Positions 55,595 to 61,965 of a DNA stretch of 64,000 bases are shown here, piece by piece. Within the stretch, counting starts at the first letter, position 1. Every line of letters starts with the position of its first letter. A program made the position numbers and the translations under genes. The notes beneath the pieces were generated by a model, which was not told the origin of the DNA, did no database searches, and saw only the letters and a program-made list of their open reading frames with translations. The stretch is taken from assembly GCF_002259645.1 (NCBI RefSeq), contig NZ_MWWV01000004.1:1-64000 (forward strand). The letters run 5' to 3'. This DNA comes from Bifidobacterium tissieri. GTDB taxonomy: Bacteria; Actinomycetota; Actinomycetes; Actinomycetales; Bifidobacteriaceae.

Positions 55595-57280
55595 ATGTTC
55601 ATTGTCAAGAACGCCTGGCGATCAGTAGTGCGCAACAAAGGGCGCAACATCCTTATCGTGGCAATCGTGGCGATCATCGCGGCCGCCGCGACGATCGGCC
55701 TGTCCATCCGCGACGCGGCCCAGACCGCACGTGACGAGGGACTTGCGAACACCGAGGTGACGGCCACGATCAGCCTCGACCGTGACAAGCTCATCAGCGA
55801 GGCACGACAGAACGCCTCATCAGGCTCCGACGATTCATCTGATTCCAGCGGCGGGCAACCGGACTTCGACGCCATGCGTTCGGCGCTCGACCAGAGCTCG
55901 CTCACCCTCGCCGACTATCAGAAGTACGCCAAGGCGTCCAGCGTGAACGTCACCACCTACTATTCGGAGGAGACCGGTGTAAGCGCCACCGACGACTTCC
56001 AGCCGGTGGAGACGTCCACGTCCTCGAATGCCTCGGATTCGTCATCCGGCACGTCGTCCGATACCTCAACGAACACCGATGGCAACCAGCCCGGAGGACC
56101 CGACGGACAGCAGGGCGGACCGGGCGGTTCCATGACGCAGGGCGATTTCACCCTCACCGGTTTTTCGTCGGACAAGGCCATCGCCAACGCCCGCAACGGC
56201 TCGTTCACCATGGTGGACGGAGAGGTGTTCGGATACGACTCCTCCAGCGACGGTCAGGCAATCATCTCCCAGTCCCTTGCGGAATTCAATAATCTGAACG
56301 TGGGCGATACCATCACCGTGGCCGATCCGTCGGACTCGTCGAAGACGTACACGCTGACCATCGTGGGCATCTACAAGAACTCGTCAAGCGAGAACACCAC
56401 GGCCGCCGGGCCGATGGGCGGCACCAGCCAGGACGCGGCCAACGCCATCTACACCTCCGTCTCCACGCTCAAGTCGCTCGGACTTGACTCCGACACCACG
56501 TCCTCGTCCGACTCATCCAACGCCACCCAGCTCAATTTCACCTACGTGCTCGGCAGCAAGGACGATTACGAAACCTTCAGCAACGACGTGAAGAACGCCG
56601 GCCTCGACGACACGTACACCGTCTCCTCCGCGGACGTGGAACAGTACGAGTCCAGCCTCGTTCCGCTGGACAACCTCGCGAAGTTCGCGCTCACACTGCT
56701 CGTCATCGTGCTCGTTGTGGGCGCGGTGGTGCTCATCGTGATCAACCTGTTCAACATCCGCGAGCGCAAGTACGAGGTGGGCGTGCTCACCGCCATCGGC
56801 GTGAAGAAAGCCAAGGTGGCGGCACAGTTCGCGATCGAGCTGCTCATCGTCACCATGATCGGCATCGCACTGGGTGTGGCCGGCGGAGCCGCGGCATCGG
56901 TGCCCGTGTCGAACGAGCTGCTTGCCCAGCAGGTGTCCTCGCAGCAGTCCGAAGCGCAGAGCCAGCAGGAGCAGTTCGGCCGCAGCGCCGACATGGGAGG
57001 ACCGGGAGGACAGTCCGCCGGATCGAATGATTCCGGCGCATCCGGCACCGATTCGTCAGACAATGACTCCGCCAACGGAACCGCCGCCAACGCGCCCGGA
57101 CGCCCCGGTGGCCTGACGCGCGCCACGAACTACATCACCACGGTGAACGCCACGGTGAACTTCGCGGTGGTGGCGCAGATGATCCTCATCGGACTGGCGC
57201 TCACACTGTTCTCCGCTCTGGTCGGCATCATCTCCGTGATCCGGTACGAGCCACTGCAGATCCTCGCCGATCGATCCTGA
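55595..57280 (+). CDS. MacB/FtsX-type ABC transporter permease
   Basis: 561 residues. One N-terminal membrane segment (NILIVAIVAIIAAAATIGLSI), a large extracytoplasmic domain (about 40-350), then three membrane segments (about 360-390, 405-430 and 525-555), the MacB topology. Two low-complexity insertions rich in Ser, Asp, Gly and Gln stand out: about 135-180 in the external domain, and about 445-510 between membrane segments 3 and 4. They are likely surface-exposed. The ATPase gene follows. It probably exports or releases an envelope molecule; antimicrobial-peptide handling is only one possibility. Confidence 0.86.
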   Translation: MFIVKNAWRSVVRNKGRNILIVAIVAIIAAAATIGLSIRDAAQTARDEGLANTEVTATISLDRDKLISEARQNASSGSDDSSDSSGGQPDFDAMRSALDQSSLTLADYQKYAKASSVNVTTYYSEETGVSATDDFQPVETSTSSNASDSSSGTSSDTSTNTDGNQPGGPDGQQGGPGGSMTQGDFTLTGFSSDKAIANARNGSFTMVDGEVFGYDSSSDGQAIISQSLAEFNNLNVGDTITVADPSDSSKTYTLTIVGIYKNSSSENTTAAGPMGGTSQDAANAIYTSVSTLKSLGLDSDTTSSSDSSNATQLNFTYVLGSKDDYETFSNDVKNAGLDDTYTVSSADVEQYESSLVPLDNLAKFALTLLVIVLVVGAVVLIVINLFNIRERKYEVGVLTAIGVKKAKVAAQFAIELLIVTMIGIALGVAGGAAASVPVSNELLAQQVSSQQSEAQSQQEQFGRSADMGGPGGQSAGSNDSGASGTDSSDNDSANGTAANAPGRPGGLTRATNYITTVNATVNFAVVAQMILIGLALTLFSALVGIISVIRYEPLQILADRS

Positions 57281-57343
57281 CGGCATCGCACAACCACAAT
57301 CATTCATGAAGCCATGAATATGAACACGAATAAAGGAATCATC

Positions 57344-58111
57344 ATGACGGAACCTGCAATCACCGAGACCACAGCCACTGCGGAACAGACGGAACAGGAC
57401 ATAACCGTGACGGATCGCGCAACCGATCACGCAACGGATCGCAGCGACTCCCCCGTCCTCATGCTCGACAACGTGTCCTACTCCTACACCAAAGGCGGCA
57501 AGAAGGTCATCCGCAACCTGAGCCGATCGTTCGAAGCGGGCAAGGTGGTTGCGATCACCGGACCGTCCGGAGCCGGCAAGACCACTGTGCTCTCACTGCT
57601 GTCCGGACTCACCTCCCCTACCGAGGGACGCATTCTGTACCGCGGCAAGGATCTGGCGAAGGCCGACCGATACCGCTACCGCAGCCATGACATCGGCGTG
57701 ATCTTCCAGAGCTTCAACCTGCTGCCGTCGCTCAGTGTGGAGGAGAACATCATCCTGTCCATGGACGCCAGCGGCAAGCAGTTCACCCAGCCCAAGCACG
57801 ACATCGCGATCGGGCTGCTCGCCAAGGTGCGACTGGCCGAAGAGTATGCAAAGGAACGCATCCTGCATCTGTCCGGCGGAGAACAGCAGCGAGTGGCCAT
57901 CGCCCGTGCGCTGAGCTACGACCCCGACGTGATCATCGCCGACGAGCCCACCGGCAATCTCGATCTGGGAACGCAGGACGACATCATGGCCATCTTCCGG
58001 GAGCTGGCCCACACGGAGGGCAAATGCGTGATCATCGTGACACACAGCCCCGATGTGGCGAGCCAGTCGGATGAGGTGTTCCAGCTTGCCGCACTGCGCC
58101 GACAGCGGTGA
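57344..58111 (+). CDS. ABC transporter ATP-binding protein (MacB/LolD type)
   Basis: 255 residues from ATG 57344 (AAAGGA upstream; ATGs at 57314 and 57320 have none). A Thr/Glu-rich N-terminal ~35 residues precedes Walker A GPSGAGKTT, the Q-loop in IGVIFQSFNLLPSLSVEENI, signature LSGGEQQRVAIARAL and Walker B VIIADEPTGNLD. It is the partner of the preceding permease. A hairpin follows immediately. Confidence 0.93.
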   Translation: MTEPAITETTATAEQTEQDITVTDRATDHATDRSDSPVLMLDNVSYSYTKGGKKVIRNLSRSFEAGKVVAITGPSGAGKTTVLSLLSGLTSPTEGRILYRGKDLAKADRYRYRSHDIGVIFQSFNLLPSLSVEENIILSMDASGKQFTQPKHDIAIGLLAKVRLAEEYAKERILHLSGGEQQRVAIARALSYDPDVIIADEPTGNLDLGTQDDIMAIFRELAHTEGKCVIIVTHSPDVASQSDEVFQLAALRRQR

Positions 58112-58130
58112 CGTCACCGGACCCCACCGC

Positions 58131-58167
58131 CTTGGCCCCGCGACCACTATTCGGTCGCGGGGCCAAG
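58131..58167 (+). terminator. Hairpin after the ABC ATPase gene
   Basis: CTTGGCCCCGCGACC / GGTCGCGGGGCCAAG form a perfect 15-bp stem with a 7-base loop, 20 bases past the stop. There is no T-run. Confidence 0.7.
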
Positions 58168-58323
58168 CACGTTCATGAACAGTTCACCCAACGTCCAGAT
58201 TGTCTGAGTCGCTCCGATAGATTATCCGGCTATGCTTTCCGCAGACGCAGTGATGGAAGTAGGAAACAGCAGTAGGAAACAAGCGACGACAGGGTTGACA
58301 AGGGAGCGGAAGCGGGCGCTTTG

Positions 58324-59178
58324 ATGGACGTGAAACAACGGATCAGCAATATCTACACCACGTTGCGACCAGCGGAGAAGTCCGTGGCATCATTCATTCA
58401 CGAACATTACGACGATATAGGCAACCTGACGGTGGCGCAACTGGCCGAAGCCGCCGAAGTGAGCCAACCCACCGTGATCCGGTTCGCCCGCAAACTCGGG
58501 TTCAACGGCTACCGCGAAATGCGATACGTGCTCAACCACCCCATGGAGGACCCGCAGGCGTTCGAGCCGCTGGAAGGATACGACCTGCATCCGTGGGACG
58601 GCATCGACGACGTTCCCGCCAAGGCCGTGACGGGAGCGAAGGCGATGCTGGACGAGATGATGCAGTCGCTGTCCGTCAAGGAGTTTCACAAGGCCGTATC
58701 CATGATCGCTCGCGCACGCATCGTGGACATCTACAGCGTGGAGGACTCCGTCACCCCGGCCGAGGATCTGCTCACCAAACTCACGTATCTCGGTCTGCAG
58801 TGCCGCATGCACACCGACGTCTATCTGCAGCAGATCTCAGCCGGTCACCTCACCGACGCCGACGTGGCCGTGGCGTTCTCCTACTCCGGCAGTTCCGAGG
58901 ACACGGTCAAGGCGCTGCGTCTGGCCCGCAATCAGGGTGCCGGAACGGTCGCCATCACGAACTCCACAGGCACGCCGATCGTCAACTGGGCCGACGTGTG
59001 CCTGCACGCCGGACACGGCGAGCGCACCATCTACGGCAACGCCATCTTCTCGCGCATCTCCCATATCGCGATCGTAGACATGCTCTACATGGGTGTGATC
59101 CTCAGCGACTACACCCACTACTCCGCGGCGTTGGACGATTCCGGACGCTACATCAGGGACAAGGTCTTCCACGGGTAA
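58324..59178 (+). CDS. MurR/RpiR-family transcriptional regulator
   Basis: 284 residues from ATG 58324; a TTG three bases earlier is an alternative. The N-terminal RpiR helix-turn-helix (about 30-65, LTVAQLAEAAEVSQPTVIRFARKLGFNGYREM) is followed by a SIS sugar-phosphate-binding domain (about 125-260, VAVAFSYSGSSEDTVKALRLARNQGAGTVAITNS). It presumably senses a phosphorylated sugar or similar ligand. It converges on phnX, so co-regulation with the phosphonate genes is possible but not shown by position. Confidence 0.92.
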   Translation: MDVKQRISNIYTTLRPAEKSVASFIHEHYDDIGNLTVAQLAEAAEVSQPTVIRFARKLGFNGYREMRYVLNHPMEDPQAFEPLEGYDLHPWDGIDDVPAKAVTGAKAMLDEMMQSLSVKEFHKAVSMIARARIVDIYSVEDSVTPAEDLLTKLTYLGLQCRMHTDVYLQQISAGHLTDADVAVAFSYSGSSEDTVKALRLARNQGAGTVAITNSTGTPIVNWADVCLHAGHGERTIYGNAIFSRISHIAIVDMLYMGVILSDYTHYSAALDDSGRYIRDKVFHG

Positions 59179-59268
59179 GTCCGCGAGAGAGTCCCACAGG
59201 CGACGGATCGGCGAGAGCACGAGAGCAGTAAGAGCCGCCTGAGAATATCAGCGAAGCAAACGCCAAAA

Positions 59269-59320
59269 CTGGAGTCCACGCGAAACCTCACGTTGAAACG
59301 TGGTTTCGTTTGGACTCCAG
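59269..59320. terminator. Bidirectional hairpin between the RpiR gene and phnX
   Basis: CTGGAGTCCA / TGGACTCCAG outer arms and CGAAACC..CACGTT / AACGTGG.TTTCG inner arms give a long stem with small bulges between two convergent genes. Confidence 0.68.
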
Positions 59321-59368
59321 TACGCCATCGGCACATGACCGACAGACGGACGCGATCACTATCAGGAA

Positions 59369-60151
59369 TCAGGCGATCTGATCCAGCAGCGTCGGCAGTT
59401 CGGACATCGTGGAGATCACCGCGTCGGCACCGGCGGCGACGAACGCCTCACGGGCCTTGGTGCGGGCGGCGTCCTTATCGGCGTCGGACAGCGCCTCGAA
59501 CTCGGTCTGGCTCATCGCCAGCTGCGAGCTGCCCTCGATCACACCGATCGTGAACACGCCGGCGTTCTTGCCTTCGCGAATGTCGGACAGGGTGTCGCCC
59601 ACCTTCACGGCGGCGTGCACGGACGAGACGCCCAGCTTCTCCAGGTTGCGGAAGATCATGTACGGATAGGGACGACCGAAGCCGTTCGTACCGTCGGGGC
59701 TGATCCAGAAGTCGGGATCGTAGCCGTTCTCCTTGGCCTTCGGCACCACGATCTCCATCATCTTGTCGGTGTAGCCGGTGGTCGAACCGATCTTCAGGCC
59801 ACGGTCGCGCAGCGCGGCCACGGCGTCAAGCACACCCGGCTTGGGATCGGCGTAGTTGTCCAGAATCGACAGCAGCTTCGGCTCGAAGTGCGCGTACACG
59901 TCGTCCACGTCCTTGTCGGTCGGGGCGGCGCCGTGCTCCTCCTCCCAGGCGCGGGCGATGCGCTCCATGTGCAGCATCGTGTTGATGTGATCGTGCTTGA
60001 GCATGCCCATCGGCTTGCGGGTCTCGTCCATCGTCGGATCGATGCCGAACTCGCGGAATGCCTCCTGGAAGGCGCGGACGGGGGCGAAGCAACCGTAGTC
60101 GACGGTGGTGCCGGCCCAATCGAAGATGACGGCCTCAAAACGCTTGGTCAT
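59369..60151 (-). CDS. phnX: Phosphonoacetaldehyde hydrolase (phosphonatase)
   Basis: 260 residues from ATG 60151 with AAAGGA six bases upstream. A HAD enzyme with motif I VIFDWAGTTVDYG (nucleophile Asp) and the family-specific Schiff-base Lys in PMGMLKHDHI within the cap. Motifs IGSTTGYTD and VKVGDTLSDIREGKNAGVF follow. Length and the cap lysine separate it from ordinary beta-phosphoglucomutases. It cleaves the C-P bond to acetaldehyde and phosphate. It is separated from phnW by a C-rich leader and a nested palindrome. Confidence 0.95.
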   Translation of the reverse strand: MTKRFEAVIFDWAGTTVDYGCFAPVRAFQEAFREFGIDPTMDETRKPMGMLKHDHINTMLHMERIARAWEEEHGAAPTDKDVDDVYAHFEPKLLSILDNYADPKPGVLDAVAALRDRGLKIGSTTGYTDKMMEIVVPKAKENGYDPDFWISPDGTNGFGRPYPYMIFRNLEKLGVSSVHAAVKVGDTLSDIREGKNAGVFTIGVIEGSSQLAMSQTEFEALSDADKDAARTKAREAFVAAGADAVISTMSELPTLLDQIA

Positions 60152-60334
60152 GATGGTTCCTTTGGTTTGTTGGGTTGATATTGGGAAGAACTTGTTGGGA
60201 AAATCAGGGAAGAGGTTTGGGGAGATCTGTTGGAGGGTATCCGGGTGCGGTTCGGGTACCGGTGGGGTGTTTGGATTCCGTGGGGGTTGATATCGGGCGG
60301 GATTCGGACGGTGAAAGTGACGCTGCGCGGTGGG
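60152..60334 (-). other. C-rich, G-poor leader in front of phnX
   Basis: By manual count the minus-strand sequence holds about 81 C and 21 G in 183 bases and shows no stable hairpin. That composition resembles a Rho-utilisation region. It contains no gene. See findings. Confidence 0.55.
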
Positions 60335-60458
60335 GGTGGTGGGCGACATGTGGTGCTTGATACACTCAGGGCCGCTCGGCCTCGCTCCGGGATTTGCTCG
60401 CAGAGCGTAGCAAATCCCTTCGCTGATTACGATCAAGCACCACATGTCGCCCACCACC
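60335..60458. repeat. Nested palindrome between phnW and phnX
   Basis: Perfect 27-base arms (60335-60361 and 60432-60458, containing GACATGTGGTGCTTGAT) enclose a 70-base centre that itself holds a 10-bp hairpin (GGGATTTGCT / AGCAAATCCC, 60389-60418). Total length is 124 bases. It could be a structured intergenic element or a MITE-like repeat; no target duplication is evident. Confidence 0.78.
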
Positions 60459-60577
60459 ACGGTTGACCTTTATGCCGTTACCCCGGTGGTATCGGAGCTC
60501 TCGGCTTCAAGAGAAGGCCCTGAACACCCATGACACCTGTCAGCGCGTTGTGAGAAGCGCCGTGGGAGGGATGGGGA

Positions 60578-61783
60578 TCAGGCGGCGAGCTTGACGCCCA
60601 TGGGGGCGGCGGCCTTGATCGGCTCGCCGGCCTTGTCCATCGCGGCGATCGCGGCGGGGACGGAATCGGAGCCGGTGGCGGCCTCGAGCAGACCGCGCTC
60701 CCCCATGTACAGGGCGAGCAGCTCGGTCACCTTTTCGATGTCGTCGGCGTAGATCTCGCCGATGTTGCCCAGACGGAACGTCTCCTCATCGGTCAGCTTG
60801 CCCGGGTAGATCGCGTAGCCGCGCTCCTTGATGAACTCGTACATGTCGTGGAAGTCGAAGCTCGTGCCCTTCGGGTAGAGGAACGTGGTGATGATCGGGC
60901 CCTGATGGTCGGTGAGGAACGTGGAGAAGCCCAGCGCCTTCATGCGGGCGATCAGCAGATCGTTGTTCAGCTGGTAGCGGGCGGAGCGCACGGGGATGCC
61001 GCCCTCCTCGAACATCTCGTCAAGCGCCTTGGAGAAGGCCAGCACCACGTGGGTCGGCGAGGTGTAGCGCCACTTGCCGTTCGCCTTCTCCAGCGTGTTC
61101 CACTGGTCCCACAGGTCCAGGGACAGGCTGCGGGCCTTGCCCTTGGAGGCTTCCAGCTTGGCCTTGTTGCAGATGATGAAGCTGAATCCGGGCACGCCCT
61201 GGATGCACTTGTTCGCCGAGGAGACCAGGAAGTCAATGCCCCACTCGGCCACCGGAACGTCCACGCCGCCGAAGGAGCTCATCGCGTCCACCATGAACGT
61301 CTTGCCATGCTCCTTGGCCACCTTGGCCACGGCCTGGATGTCGTTGAGCAGACCGGACGTGGTCTCGGAGTGGATCATCGACACATGCGTGATCGCGGGA
61401 TCGGCATCGAGGTACTCGGCCACCTTGGCGGCGTCCGGGATGCGATCGTAGGGCTCGGCGTACTGGGCGTACGCGATGCCGGCGTGCTCGCAGATCTTCA
61501 CCTGACGATCGCCGTACGCACCGTTGGTGCACAGCAGGACCTTCTCATCCTTGCCGATCACCGAGGTGAGCACGCTTTCCACACCGAACGTGCCGGAACC
61601 CTGCATGAGCACCACCGTGTACTCTTCCGGATCGCAGTGGGCAAGCGTCAGCAGCTGACGGCGGATCTTCTGCGTGATCTGCTGATAGTCCTCATCCCAC
61701 GTGCAGTGATCGAACAGCATCTCCTCCTTGACGGAACGGGTCGTGGTCAGCGGTCCGGGGGTAAGCAGCTTGTAATCGTTCAT
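60578..61783 (-). CDS. phnW: 2-Aminoethylphosphonate--pyruvate transaminase
   Basis: 401 residues from ATG 61783 (AAGGA upstream). The opening LLTPGPLTTTRSVKEEML, QGSGTFGVES, DAMSSFGGVDV, and the PLP Lys in SSANKCIQGVPGFSF are typical of the class V PhnW family, with FKERGYAIYPG-type segment near the end (FIKERGYAIYPGKL). It transfers the amino group of 2-aminoethylphosphonate to pyruvate, giving phosphonoacetaldehyde for PhnX. A ~40-residue Ala-rich C-terminal extension goes beyond the usual end. Confidence 0.95.
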   Translation of the reverse strand: MNDYKLLTPGPLTTTRSVKEEMLFDHCTWDEDYQQITQKIRRQLLTLAHCDPEEYTVVLMQGSGTFGVESVLTSVIGKDEKVLLCTNGAYGDRQVKICEHAGIAYAQYAEPYDRIPDAAKVAEYLDADPAITHVSMIHSETTSGLLNDIQAVAKVAKEHGKTFMVDAMSSFGGVDVPVAEWGIDFLVSSANKCIQGVPGFSFIICNKAKLEASKGKARSLSLDLWDQWNTLEKANGKWRYTSPTHVVLAFSKALDEMFEEGGIPVRSARYQLNNDLLIARMKALGFSTFLTDHQGPIITTFLYPKGTSFDFHDMYEFIKERGYAIYPGKLTDEETFRLGNIGEIYADDIEKVTELLALYMGERGLLEAATGSDSVPAAIAAMDKAGEPIKAAAPMGVKLAA

Positions 61784-61838
61784 GATGTGTCGTCCTTCTC
61801 TTGGATTGGTGGATTGTTGTTGACAGTTGGATTGCATA

Positions 61839-61888
61839 CGACGAGCCGATGCATGGTGCCTGACGCACTGTCATGCATCGGCTCGTCG
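61839..61888 (-). terminator. Hairpin between the phosphonate transporter gene and phnW
   Basis: CGACGAGCCGATGCATG / CATGCATCGGCTCGTCG form a perfect 17-bp stem with a 16-base loop. There is no U-run. It may attenuate or stabilise the operon transcript. Confidence 0.6.
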
Positions 61889-61965
61889 CTCAGCTGACGG
61901 TGAGCGTGAATGTCACGTCACGGATTCAGCGTGTTGTGTGGATGGGTTGGGTTTGGTTCAGGGTC

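Noticed and set aside
58324-60151. RpiR regulator as the assigned phn operon regulator
   Set aside because: The gene converges on phnX rather than being divergent from the operon promoter, and its SIS domain suggests a sugar phosphate. Kept only as a possibility.
60335-60458. Nested palindrome as a tRNA gene or tRNA-derived integration site
   Set aside because: No cloverleaf arms, T-loop or anticodon stem are recognisable, and there is no integrase or direct repeat nearby.
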